From NCBI GenBank assembly GCA_964538515.1, contig CAZIEW010000067.1:1-31682 (forward strand): 31,682 nucleotides of DNA, in the 5' to 3' direction. Both the position numbers and the translations under genes were made by a program. Source of the DNA: CALBZH01 sp964538515. GTDB taxonomy: Bacteria; Desulfobacterota; Syntrophobacteria; Syntrophobacterales; Syntrophobacteraceae. Positions 17,109 through 25,756 of the stretch are shown here, one piece after another; positions within the stretch are counted from its first letter, which is position 1; every line of letters starts with the position of its first letter. The notes beneath the pieces are model-generated. The model made no database searches and was not told where the DNA came from. It saw nothing but the letters and a program-made list of their open reading frames with translations.

Positions 17109-19445
17109 ATGAAGCCGACCCGAATCCTGATCGTGGAAGACGAGGTCATCGTAGCGCTGGATATTCAGGACCGTCTGGTGGATCTGGGCTACGAAGTGAC
17201 GGGAGTGGCGGACCGGGGCAGTGAAGCGCTGACGCTGGTGGAGTCGAGCCGTCCCGACCTGGTGCTCATGGATATTCGGATCAAAGGGGATCAGGACGGG
17301 ATTACGGTCGCCGAGGAGATTCGTCAGCGCTGGCACATCCCCGTCATCTATCTCACCGCGTTTTCCGAGGACAGCACCCTCCAGCGCGCCAAGCTTTCCG
17401 AACCGTTTGGATACCTCATTAAACCGTTCGAGGACCGAGAAATTCAGGCCGCGATCGAAATGGCGCTCTACAAGCATCAGGCTGAGGCGAGGCTTCGTGA
17501 AAGCGAGCGCCGGTATGCGACGACCCTGATGAGCATCGGGGATGGGGTGATTGCCACGGACTCCCTCGGCGGGGTGAGCTTCATGAATCCCGTCGCCGAG
17601 CGGCTCACGGGATGGTCTTGCGATGAGGCGAACGGGCGTCCGCTGTCGGAGGTCTTCAAGATCGTCAACGAGCAGACTGGCGAGGCCGTGGAGGATCCCG
17701 TGGCGACCGTTCTCCACGAGGGGCAGACCGTCGGTCTTGCGGATCACAGCATTCTGGTTCGACGCGGCGGTGGCGAGATTCCCATCGATGACTGCGCCGC
17801 TCCTATTCTGGATGAGAGGGGGAGCCTCACCGGTACCGTTCTGGTGTTCCAGGATGTGACCGAGCGTCGCCGAAGCGAAACGGCGCTGCGCGAGAGCGAA
17901 GAGCGTCTGCGGCTGGCTCTCGCGGCGGCGGACCAGGGGCTGTACGATCTGAATGTGCAGACGGGCGAAGTCGTTGTCAGTCCCGAATACGCGCGGATGC
18001 TCGGCTACTCCCCTGAGTCCTTCCGGGAAACCCGCGCCGCGTGGCGTGATCGTCTGCACCCTGATGACCGGGAGCACGCCATCCGGCTCTACCAGGATTA
18101 CATCGACGGACGGTGCAACGAATTCCGGGTCGAGCTCAGACAGCAGACGAAGTCCGGCGACTGGAAGTGGATCCTCTCCCTTGGCAAGATCGTGGAATGG
18201 GACAAGGAGGGGAAGCCGCTGCGGATGCTGGGCACGCACACGGATGTTACGGAGCGCAAACGGATGGAAGCCGAGCGCCTCGAGATGGAGCGACGTCTGC
18301 TGCACGCCCAGAAGCTCGAGAGCCTTGGCGTGCTGGCTGGAGGTATTGCTCATGATTTCAATAACCTGCTTATGGCTATCCTGGGGTATGCGGATCTTGC
18401 TTTGCTCGACATGTCCCCTGTCTCTCCTGCTCGACCGAGCATCCAGGAGATCATCAACGCCTCCCACCGTGCCGCCGATCTCTGCCGCCAGATGCTGGCG
18501 TATTCGGGCAAGGGGAAGTTCGTCATCGAGCGTCTGCGGCTCGATGAAGTGATCCATGAAATGGTCCACATGCTGAAGACTTGCATCTCCAAGAAAGCTC
18601 TGCTGAATCTGAGTCTGGCCAAGGAGCTGCCCTCGATCGAAGGCGATCCCGCCCAGCTCCGCCAGGTGCTCATGAATCTGGTGATCAACGCCTCCGAGGC
18701 CATCGGCGACCGAAGCGGCGTGATCACGATCTCGACGGGCGCACGGCACTGCGACGCGGAATATCTTCGGGAAACCTTCCTGGATGACTCGCTTCCGGAG
18801 GGGCTCTATGTGAGCCTCGAAGTGAGCGACACCGGGTGTGGCATGGACAAGGAAACGCAGGCGCGCATCTTCGAGCCGTTTTTTACGACCAAGTTCACGG
18901 GGCGAGGGTTGGGGATGTCGGCTGTGCTGGGGATCGTGCGAGGCCACAAGGGGGCCCTCAAGGTTTACAGCGAGCCAGGCAAGGGGACGACCTTCCGTCT
19001 CCTGTTCCCCGCTTCGTTTCAGGAGGGGGAGGAGATGGTCGCGGAGGCGGTCGAATCCGCCAGTGAGTGGTGTGGCAGCGGAACCGTTCTTCTGGTGGAC
19101 GACGACGAGACGATCCTGGGGATTGGGCGGCTCATGCTCGAACGGCTGGGATTTTCCGTGCTCACGGCCGGAGACGGTCAGGAAGCCGTCGAGATTTTTC
19201 GCTTTCGTGGAAAGGAGATTGCATTGGTACTCTTGGACCTCACCATGCCTCGCATGAATGGTGAAGAGGCGTTCCGGGAGCTTCGAAGGATCGATCCGGG
19301 CGTGCGGGTCGTGCTCTCGAGCGGCTATAGTGAGCAAGAGATTGCGGCGCGTTTTGCAGGGAGAGGCTTGGCGGGATTCATCCAGAAGCCCTACCAGGTG
19401 GAGAGGCTTCGTGAGACCCTGAAAAGGATTCAGCACAGACCCTGA
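17109..19445 (+). CDS. Hybrid histidine kinase: REC, PAS, PAS, HisKA, HATPase, REC
   Basis: 778 residues, soluble. The N-terminal receiver (1-120) has the acidic pair ED at 10-11, phospho-acceptor D55 (LVLMDIRIKG), and later a threonine and a lysine (YLTAFSED, YLIKPFED). It has the ANTAR/RpfG-like 'IKGDQDGI' look common in receivers paired with HisKA_2 kinases. Two PAS domains (about 130-395) follow. The HisKA core has H415 (GGIAHDFNNLLMAILGY) and an ATPase domain with NLVINASEAI, DTGCGMDKET and FEPFFTTKF. The C-terminal receiver has D710 (VLLDLTMPRMNG) and K in FIQKPYQ. The start ATG at 17109 lies 13 bases after the upstream kinase stop; an upstream extension of the frame overlaps that kinase and is not real. 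It probably takes phosphate from the upstream kinase at D55 and gates its own autokinase. Confidence 0.92.
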   Translation: MKPTRILIVEDEVIVALDIQDRLVDLGYEVTGVADRGSEALTLVESSRPDLVLMDIRIKGDQDGITVAEEIRQRWHIPVIYLTAFSEDSTLQRAKLSEPFGYLIKPFEDREIQAAIEMALYKHQAEARLRESERRYATTLMSIGDGVIATDSLGGVSFMNPVAERLTGWSCDEANGRPLSEVFKIVNEQTGEAVEDPVATVLHEGQTVGLADHSILVRRGGGEIPIDDCAAPILDERGSLTGTVLVFQDVTERRRSETALRESEERLRLALAAADQGLYDLNVQTGEVVVSPEYARMLGYSPESFRETRAAWRDRLHPDDREHAIRLYQDYIDGRCNEFRVELRQQTKSGDWKWILSLGKIVEWDKEGKPLRMLGTHTDVTERKRMEAERLEMERRLLHAQKLESLGVLAGGIAHDFNNLLMAILGYADLALLDMSPVSPARPSIQEIINASHRAADLCRQMLAYSGKGKFVIERLRLDEVIHEMVHMLKTCISKKALLNLSLAKELPSIEGDPAQLRQVLMNLVINASEAIGDRSGVITISTGARHCDAEYLRETFLDDSLPEGLYVSLEVSDTGCGMDKETQARIFEPFFTTKFTGRGLGMSAVLGIVRGHKGALKVYSEPGKGTTFRLLFPASFQEGEEMVAEAVESASEWCGSGTVLLVDDDETILGIGRLMLERLGFSVLTAGDGQEAVEIFRFRGKEIALVLLDLTMPRMNGEEAFRELRRIDPGVRVVLSSGYSEQEIAARFAGRGLAGFIQKPYQVERLRETLKRIQHRP

Positions 19446-19477
19446 CTAAGTCGTTTGAATTTGGAAGTGGGGCTGCC

Positions 19478-22400
19478 ATGACGAGAGACCATCCGGGCCG
19501 ATGGTGGCTTATCGGAGCCTGGATTTTCATCCTGATGATTTCGCTTGTGCCTTCGACTGGCTCGACCTGGGAGCAAGGCGCGAAGCGCTTGCGTGAACCG
19601 GCTCCCATCCCATTCGACGAGAAGAGCAAGCCGGTCGCCTTGGAGCTCACCCCCGAGGAGAGATCGTGGATCGAGGAGCATCCTCGTCTGCGGGTCGGAG
19701 TCGATCCCGCCTGGCCGCCCTACGAGTTTGTCAATTCAACCGGGCGCTATTCAGGGATTGCGGCGGACTACGTCGCTCTGATCCAGGACCGCCTTGGAAT
19801 CACCCTGGAGGTCCAACCGGGTCTCACCTGGAACCAGGTCCTGACCAAGCTGGAAAACAAGGAGCTGGACGTCTCCCCGGCCATCACTCAGACGCCGGAG
19901 CGCAGCCGGTTTCTTCTGTTCACGCAGCCGTATGTCAAATACTCCGTCGCCATCGTCACCCCGTTGGCGCATTCCGGCATCGAGAGTCTGGCCGCTTTGG
20001 CCGGCAAGAGGGTCGCCCTTGTCAAGGGCTACGCGTTCACGGAAATCGCCCTCGCCGCGCAGCCGGACATCAATCCGCTGTATGTCGACACCATTCTGGA
20101 AGGGCTCAACAAAGTCTCGGGTGGTGAAGCCGATGCCATCGTCAGCGACCTTCCCTCGCTGAGCTACAGGATCAGCGAATACAACTTCCTGAATCTTAAA
20201 CTGGCCGGAATCGCTCCTTTCGAAACCGAGGGGCTGCGGATCGGGGTGCGCAACGACTGGCCGATCCTCGCCTCCATCCTCGATAAGGCGTTGGCCTCCA
20301 TCACCCCCGAGGAGCATCAGGAGATCCGGAGGCGGTGGATTTCAATTCGGCCGACGGAAAGCTTCTCACTCGACCTGTCGCCGGAGGAGAAGGACTGGCT
20401 CGCCAGCCATCCGGTCATCCGGAATGCAGGCGACCCCGCTTGGCCGCCCATCGAGTTTCTGGATGCGGAGGGCCGGCGTAGCGGCATCACGGCTGAATAC
20501 CTCGCCCGCCTGGAAGATCTGCTACATGTAACGTTCGAGAGTCCCCGGGACATGACCTGGGCCCAGATGATGGATTTGCTCAAAGAAGGCCGTCTCGATA
20601 TGGTCAGCTGCGTCCGCGAAACACCTCAGCGCCGGAGGTTTCTGGAATTCACCGAGCCTTACTTTTCCATGTCCACGGCCATTTTCGCTCCCACCGGCGT
20701 GAGCTATGTCGATCTTCCGTCGCTGCGAGGCAAGCGCGTGGCCGTGGTCGAAGGGTATGCCCTCCAAGATCTTATCAGCGGAGAATATCCGGAGATCGAG
20801 CTTGTGTCCGTGACGAGCACAGAAGAAGGCCTTGGCATGCTTTCCCGAGGCGATGTGCACGCCTATGTCGATGCACTTGCGCCAGGGATTTACGGCCTCA
20901 ACTATTACGGTTACAAAAACATCCACGTGGCCGGGGAGACTCCTTTTCGATACGCGATGTCCATGGCCGCATCGAAGCAGCAACCGATTCTTTCTTCGAT
21001 TCTCCAAAAGGCCATCAAAGCAATGCCGGAGGCGGAGCGAGATCGGTACTTCCAAAAATGGGTCAATATTCCCGTCGCGTACCGACAAGACTACTCGATT
21101 CTCTGGAAACTCCTTGCCGGCGCAGCGACGCTGTTTCTGATCTTCGCCTATTGGAATCGCCGCCTTTCCCGGGAGATTGCGGGGCGTCGGCAGGTGGAAG
21201 CCGCTCTGCGCTCGGCCAAAGAAGAGCTGGAGATCCGGGTGGAGGCGCGCACCGCTGAGCTGGAGGCGAGGAATGCCGCCCTTGCGGACGAGGTGCTCGA
21301 GCGCGGACGGGTGGAAGATGCCCTCAGAGAGAGCGAAAGCCGATTTTTTCAGCTCTTCGACTCCGCGCCCGTCCCGATGGCCTATGCTTCCGAGGCCGAC
21401 GGGTACCGCGGGACGACTTGGAACAAGGCCTGGTATGCCACGTTCGGCTATTCGCGGGAAATGACCGATGGCAGGAGCGGCAACGACTTTGGGCTGTGGG
21501 TCCATCCCGAGGAGCGCACCCGGTTTGTGGAGATGACCAACAAGCAGAGCAGCGTTGCCGGCTTTGAAGTCCTTCTGCGGCGTTACGATGGGGCCGTTCT
21601 CAACTGCTCGCTCTTCGGACGTTTCATCGGTAAGACGGGCAATCGGCTGCTCATGGCCGTCTACTTCGACGTTACCGAGCGCAAGATGGCGGAAGCGGCC
21701 CTCCGCGAGAGTGAGGAGCGCTTTTTCAAAGCGTTCTCGCTGTCTCCCGCCCCCATGGTGATCTCCGAGATCGAGACCGGTCGTTTCCTCGACGTCAATG
21801 AGCAGTGGCTTCGGATGATGGAGCATTCCAGAGAGGAGACCGTCGGGCACACGTCCTATGAGCAGGGCATCTGGGAGGATCCGGAGGTCAGGATTCGCAT
21901 GGGAAAGGCCCTGAAGGAGACGGGGTCGTTTCGGGATGCGCCGGTACGCTTCATCACGAAATCGGGGAGAATCAGGGACGCCCTGTGGTCGGCGGAGAAG
22001 GTCACGCTTGGCGGCTCCGAAGTCATGCTGTCGCTCATCTACGATTTCACGGAGCGAAGGAGGGCCGAGGAAGCCCTGCGCGCCAAGACGGAAGAGCTGG
22101 ACCGTTTCTTCTCGCTGGCGCTGGACCTCTTGTGCATTGCCGACACCGATGGCCATTTCCGGAGGCTGAATCCTCAATGGGAGGTGGTGCTCGGTTATCC
22201 CATCGCGGAGCTCGAAGGCAGACGATTTCTCGACCTGGTCCATCCTGAAGACCAAGCGCCTACCCTAGAGACCCTGAGCCGTCTTAAGGGGCAGAATTCC
22301 ATCTTCGATTTCACGAACCGCTACCGGTGCCGGGACGGCTCCTACCGTTGGATCGAATGGCGATCCATCCCGACCGGTAGCCTGATCTATGCCGCTGCTC

Positions 22401-23422
22401 GGGACGTCACGGAGCGCAAGCTGGCCGAGGGAGCGTTGCGCGAGAGCATGCAGCGGCTCCAAACCGTTGTGAATGGAGCGCCGTTGGTGCTTTACAGTTT
22501 CGATCGCCATGGAGTCTTTACCCTCTCCGAAGGGAAAGGCCTCTCGGGCTTGGGCCTCAAGCCGGGTGAAATCGTTGGGCGGACCATCTCCGAGGTCTAT
22601 GGCGAGCAGCCCGAAGCGATCGCGGCGCTGCGCCGTGCGCTGAACGGAGAGACCTTCACGTTGGAGCTGTCTTTCGAGGCGGGTGGGACCTTCGAAGTCT
22701 CTCACACGGCCATGCGCGATGCGGCGGGGGATTATGCGGGCACCATCGGTGTGCTGCTCGACATCACGGAGCGCAAACGGGCCGAGGAGAAGCTGCGGAC
22801 TTCCCTCGAGGAAAAGGAGTCCCTGTTGAAGGAGGTGCATCACCGGGTCAAGAACAACCTCCAGGTCATCAGCAGCCTGCTGCAGCTGCGGGCTCGAAAG
22901 GTCCAGAACCCGGAGGTGCTTGGCTTCCTGCGAGACACTCAGAACCGCATCCGATCCATGGCCCTGCTGCACGAGACCCTCTACCGGTCGGGCAACCTGG
23001 CACGGGTCAGTCTCCCCCAGTATGTGAAAAACGTCTGCACCCACGTCGCCCGCTCGTATGCCTCCAGCGCACCGGGAATCCGGCTGCGGCACGACATCGC
23101 CGATGTGAGCCTGGATGTGGATCAGGCCATCCCCATCGGCCTGATCATCAATGAGCTGGTGTCCAACGCCTTCAAGCACGCCTACCCTCATCGGAGAAAA
23201 GGCGAGATTCTCGTGGGGCTGCTGCCGGCACCCGAACAGCAACTGCTGCTTCGTGTCTCGGACAGCGGTGTCGGACTGGCCCCCGAGGAGGATCCGCGGC
23301 GTGCCGAGACGCTCGGACTGCTCCTGGTTCGCAATCTTGCCCGCCAGCTGGATGGCCGGATGTCGGTCTCCGGCGGCAACGGGACCGTTTTCGAGATCGT
23401 TTTTCCCGCTCAGCCCAGATGA
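19478..23422 (+). CDS. BvgS-like membrane sensor kinase: two SBP_bac_3 domains, four PAS, HisKA_2, HATPase
   Basis: 1314 residues. An N-terminal signal or membrane segment (about 8-28) precedes two tandem periplasmic solute-binding domains of family 3 (about 55-295 and 300-535). Each begins with a similar motif (LTPEERSWIEEHPRLRVGVD; LSPEEKDWLASHPVIRNAGD) and repeats PAWPPxEF. A membrane helix (about 543-563, WKLLAGAATLFLIFAYW) leads to a coiled coil (565-615), four PAS domains (about 617-1105) and a HisKA_2 core (VHHRVKNNLQVISSLLQLRA, His near 1120) with an ATPase domain (NELVSNAFKHAY). The tandem SBP arrangement resembles BvgS/EvgS-type sensors, which sense amino acids or small anions. The catalytic end is nearly identical to the kinase at 12845, so it is a paralog. 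The stop is 13 bases from the next receiver-containing gene. It starts 32 bases after the preceding stop. Confidence 0.92.
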   Translation: MTRDHPGRWWLIGAWIFILMISLVPSTGSTWEQGAKRLREPAPIPFDEKSKPVALELTPEERSWIEEHPRLRVGVDPAWPPYEFVNSTGRYSGIAADYVALIQDRLGITLEVQPGLTWNQVLTKLENKELDVSPAITQTPERSRFLLFTQPYVKYSVAIVTPLAHSGIESLAALAGKRVALVKGYAFTEIALAAQPDINPLYVDTILEGLNKVSGGEADAIVSDLPSLSYRISEYNFLNLKLAGIAPFETEGLRIGVRNDWPILASILDKALASITPEEHQEIRRRWISIRPTESFSLDLSPEEKDWLASHPVIRNAGDPAWPPIEFLDAEGRRSGITAEYLARLEDLLHVTFESPRDMTWAQMMDLLKEGRLDMVSCVRETPQRRRFLEFTEPYFSMSTAIFAPTGVSYVDLPSLRGKRVAVVEGYALQDLISGEYPEIELVSVTSTEEGLGMLSRGDVHAYVDALAPGIYGLNYYGYKNIHVAGETPFRYAMSMAASKQQPILSSILQKAIKAMPEAERDRYFQKWVNIPVAYRQDYSILWKLLAGAATLFLIFAYWNRRLSREIAGRRQVEAALRSAKEELEIRVEARTAELEARNAALADEVLERGRVEDALRESESRFFQLFDSAPVPMAYASEADGYRGTTWNKAWYATFGYSREMTDGRSGNDFGLWVHPEERTRFVEMTNKQSSVAGFEVLLRRYDGAVLNCSLFGRFIGKTGNRLLMAVYFDVTERKMAEAALRESEERFFKAFSLSPAPMVISEIETGRFLDVNEQWLRMMEHSREETVGHTSYEQGIWEDPEVRIRMGKALKETGSFRDAPVRFITKSGRIRDALWSAEKVTLGGSEVMLSLIYDFTERRRAEEALRAKTEELDRFFSLALDLLCIADTDGHFRRLNPQWEVVLGYPIAELEGRRFLDLVHPEDQAPTLETLSRLKGQNSIFDFTNRYRCRDGSYRWIEWRSIPTGSLIYAAARDVTERKLAEGALRESMQRLQTVVNGAPLVLYSFDRHGVFTLSEGKGLSGLGLKPGEIVGRTISEVYGEQPEAIAALRRALNGETFTLELSFEAGGTFEVSHTAMRDAAGDYAGTIGVLLDITERKRAEEKLRTSLEEKESLLKEVHHRVKNNLQVISSLLQLRARKVQNPEVLGFLRDTQNRIRSMALLHETLYRSGNLARVSLPQYVKNVCTHVARSYASSAPGIRLRHDIADVSLDVDQAIPIGLIINELVSNAFKHAYPHRRKGEILVGLLPAPEQQLLLRVSDSGVGLAPEEDPRRAETLGLLLVRNLARQLDGRMSVSGGNGTVFEIVFPAQPR

Positions 23423-23435
23423 AAGGCGATGTTGG

Positions 23436-25367
23436 ATGGAGCCGACCCGAATCTTGATCGTTGAAGACGAAACCATCGTCGCCCTCGACATCCAGGATCG
23501 TCTCCAAGACCTGGGATACCAGGTCGCGGGCGTGGCGGATCGGGGTGGGGATGCGTTGGCCATGGCGGCATCCACGCAGCCCGATCTGGTGCTCATGGAT
23601 ATTCAGCTCAAAGGGCACATGGACGGTGTTGCGGTCGCGGAAGAAATCCGCCGGCGCTGGCAGATTCCGGTGGTCTTTCTCACGGCCTTCTCCGAGGACA
23701 GCACCCTCCAGCGTGCCAAGGTCACGGAGCCGTTCGGTTACATCATCAAGCCCTTCGAAGACCGAGAGCTCCATGCCACCATCGAAATGGCAGTTTATAA
23801 GCACCAGGCTGAACGGCGGCTGCGGGAGAGCGAAGAGAGGTTTCGCTCGCTGTTCAACGGCATCAACGACGCGGTGTTTGTGCACGAGCTCGGCCCGGAT
23901 GGGCTGCCGGGGCGTATCGTTGAAGTGAATGACGTGGCCTGCCGGCGATTGGGCTACACACGCGAAGAGCTTCTGGGGATGGTCCCGATGGACGTCGACG
24001 CTCCTGAAACGCTCGTGTCTTTGCCGGCCGTTCTGGAACGGCTGCGCGCGGAAGGCCATGCCGTGTGGGAAGGCGTCCACGTTTCCAAGGACGGGCGGCG
24101 AATCCCGGTTGAGATCAGCGATCGCTTGTTCGAGCTTCGGGGCGGCACCTTTGGGGTGGCAACGGTCCGGGACATCACGGAGCGCAAGCAGGCCGAAGAG
24201 GAAAACCGGCGGCTCCGCAATTACCTGACCAATATCATCGACTCCATGCCTTCCCTGCTTATCGGGGTCGACTTGAATGGCTGCGTGACCCAGTGGAACG
24301 CCGCTGCCCAAGCGAGAACGAAGATCGGCGCGGAGGAGGCAAGAGGGCAGCCCCTGGAACGGGTGCTTCCATGCCTGGCCCGTCATTTGGATAAAGTGCG
24401 CGAGGCAATTCGCGACGGGAGCGTGCGGGAGGAATCGAAGATTCCGGAGATCATCGACGGGGAGCTGCGCTACGAGGATGTAACGGTCTATCCTCTCAGA
24501 ACCAGCCGGATTGAAGGCGCGGTGATCCGAGTCGACGATGTGACCGACCGGGTTCGCATCGAAGAAATGATGATCCAGTCGGAGAAGATGCTTTCGGTCG
24601 GCGGTCTGGCAGCCGGGATGGCCCATGAGGTCAACAACCCGCTCGGCGTGATCCTCCAGGCGACCCAGAACGTCCAGAGGCGGCTCTCGATCGACCTGCC
24701 GATCAACGTTCGAGTGGCGGCAGCGTGCGGCACGAGTCTGGACAAAATCCGGAAGTACCTGGAGCTGCGGGAGATTCCCACGTTTCTCGAGGACATTCGG
24801 GAAAGCGGGCAACGGGCTGCCGAGATCGTGTCGAACATGCTCAGCTTCAGTCGCAAGTCCGAAGGCGGAGGGGCTCCGACCGATCTGGCGGAGCTTTTGG
24901 ACAAGACCGTGTCGTTGGCTGCGAGCGATTACGACCTGAAGCGGTGCTATGATTTCAGGCGGATCGAGATCGTCCGGGAGTACGAGCCGGGTTTGCCCCC
25001 GGTCATGTGCCAGGCGGGAAAGATCCAGCAGGTGTTCCTGAACATCCTCCGCAATGGCGCCGAAGCCATGAGAGATGTCTGCGATCAGGGGAGCGATCCC
25101 CGATTCATCCTGCGCGTGAGGCGGGAAGGCTCTTCGGTGTGCGTTGAGATCGAGGACAACGGTCCGGGAATGGACGAGACGGTTCGCAAACGGGTGTTCG
25201 AGCCATTTTTCACCACGAAGCCGCCGGGGATCGGCACCGGCCTCGGCTTGTCCGTTTCCTATTTCATCGTGACGGAAAACCACGGGGGAGCCCTATCCGT
25301 GGTATCCCGTCCAGGGGGCGGGAGCCGCTTTATCATCACGCTTCCGGTTGAAGGAGGAGTGGGTTGA
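23436..25367 (+). CDS. Receiver-PAS-PAS-HisKA histidine kinase
   Basis: 643 residues, soluble. The N-terminal receiver has D55 (LVLMDIQLKG) and YIIKPFED, and strongly resembles the receiver of the gene at 17109. Two PAS domains (about 130-385) follow; the second is divergent. The kinase core has H397 (GGLAAGMAHEVNNPLGVIL), a long helical insertion of about 40 residues between the two HisKA helices (around 412-455), and an ATPase domain with NILRNGAEAM, DNGPGMDET and FEPFFTTKPPGIGTGLGLS. Unlike its paralog, it has no C-terminal receiver. A stand-alone receiver is encoded immediately downstream, overlapping by four bases, as if the fusion had been split. The ATG at 23436 lies 13 bases after the sensor kinase stop, the same spacing as in the first cassette. 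Confidence 0.92.
   Translation: MEPTRILIVEDETIVALDIQDRLQDLGYQVAGVADRGGDALAMAASTQPDLVLMDIQLKGHMDGVAVAEEIRRRWQIPVVFLTAFSEDSTLQRAKVTEPFGYIIKPFEDRELHATIEMAVYKHQAERRLRESEERFRSLFNGINDAVFVHELGPDGLPGRIVEVNDVACRRLGYTREELLGMVPMDVDAPETLVSLPAVLERLRAEGHAVWEGVHVSKDGRRIPVEISDRLFELRGGTFGVATVRDITERKQAEEENRRLRNYLTNIIDSMPSLLIGVDLNGCVTQWNAAAQARTKIGAEEARGQPLERVLPCLARHLDKVREAIRDGSVREESKIPEIIDGELRYEDVTVYPLRTSRIEGAVIRVDDVTDRVRIEEMMIQSEKMLSVGGLAAGMAHEVNNPLGVILQATQNVQRRLSIDLPINVRVAAACGTSLDKIRKYLELREIPTFLEDIRESGQRAAEIVSNMLSFSRKSEGGGAPTDLAELLDKTVSLAASDYDLKRCYDFRRIEIVREYEPGLPPVMCQAGKIQQVFLNILRNGAEAMRDVCDQGSDPRFILRVRREGSSVCVEIEDNGPGMDETVRKRVFEPFFTTKPPGIGTGLGLSVSYFIVTENHGGALSVVSRPGGGSRFIITLPVEGGVG
25351..25359 (+). promoter_or_regulatory. 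Ribosome-binding site favouring a TTG start
   Basis: AAGGAGGAG ends four bases before TTG 25364 and thirteen bases before ATG 25373. It therefore favours the TTG, giving a TTGA start-stop overlap with the kinase gene. Confidence 0.6.
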
Positions 25368-25756
25368 GCGAAATGAAAAGGAGCGTTCTCATCGTGGACG
25401 ATGAGGTGAGTATCCGGCGAAGTCTTCGAGCCTACCTCGAGGACGAAGGCTTTGAGGTCCTGGATACCGGCACGGCCGAAGCGGGCCTGCAGGTTCTCTC
25501 CACAGCTCCTGCGGACGCCGTGATTGTTGATATGCGGTTGGCGGGAATGGACGGGAGCTCTTTTATCGAAATGGCCCATGCAATTCGCCCGCAAGCCCAT
25601 TTCTTCATCTACACGGGGTCGGTCGGATACAAGCCCCCGCCCAATCTCAAAGCCATCGGCGTTGGTGAGGAGCAAGTCTTCCAAAAACCCTTGGGAGACA
25701 TGTCGCTGCTCGTCACGGCAATGCGACAACGCATGGACGCGAGGCGAAAGGAATGA
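25364..25756 (+). CDS. Stand-alone response-regulator receiver
   Basis: 130 residues, a single receiver domain with no output. Motifs: IVDDE (acidic pocket D12/D13), D56 (VIVDMRLAGMDG), a Thr in FIYTGSVGY, and K in VFQKPLG. I use TTG at 25364 as the start because a strong GGAGGAG sits just upstream; ATG 25373 would be too far from it. It overlaps the upstream kinase by four bases (TTGA) and the downstream hybrid kinase by four bases (ATGA), so the three genes are translationally coupled. It could shuttle phosphate from the upstream kinase (which lacks a C-terminal receiver) to another protein, or act as a phosphate sink. Confidence 0.88.
   Translation: MSEMKRSVLIVDDEVSIRRSLRAYLEDEGFEVLDTGTAEAGLQVLSTAPADAVIVDMRLAGMDGSSFIEMAHAIRPQAHFFIYTGSVGYKPPPNLKAIGVGEEQVFQKPLGDMSLLVTAMRQRMDARRKE

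Noticed and set aside
23172..25283. Long minus-strand open frames across the kinase array (also 13604-14179, 14243-15433, 15506-17149, 17040-19436 and 20522-22255)
   Set aside because: They mirror kinase genes with intact motifs; this is a composition effect.
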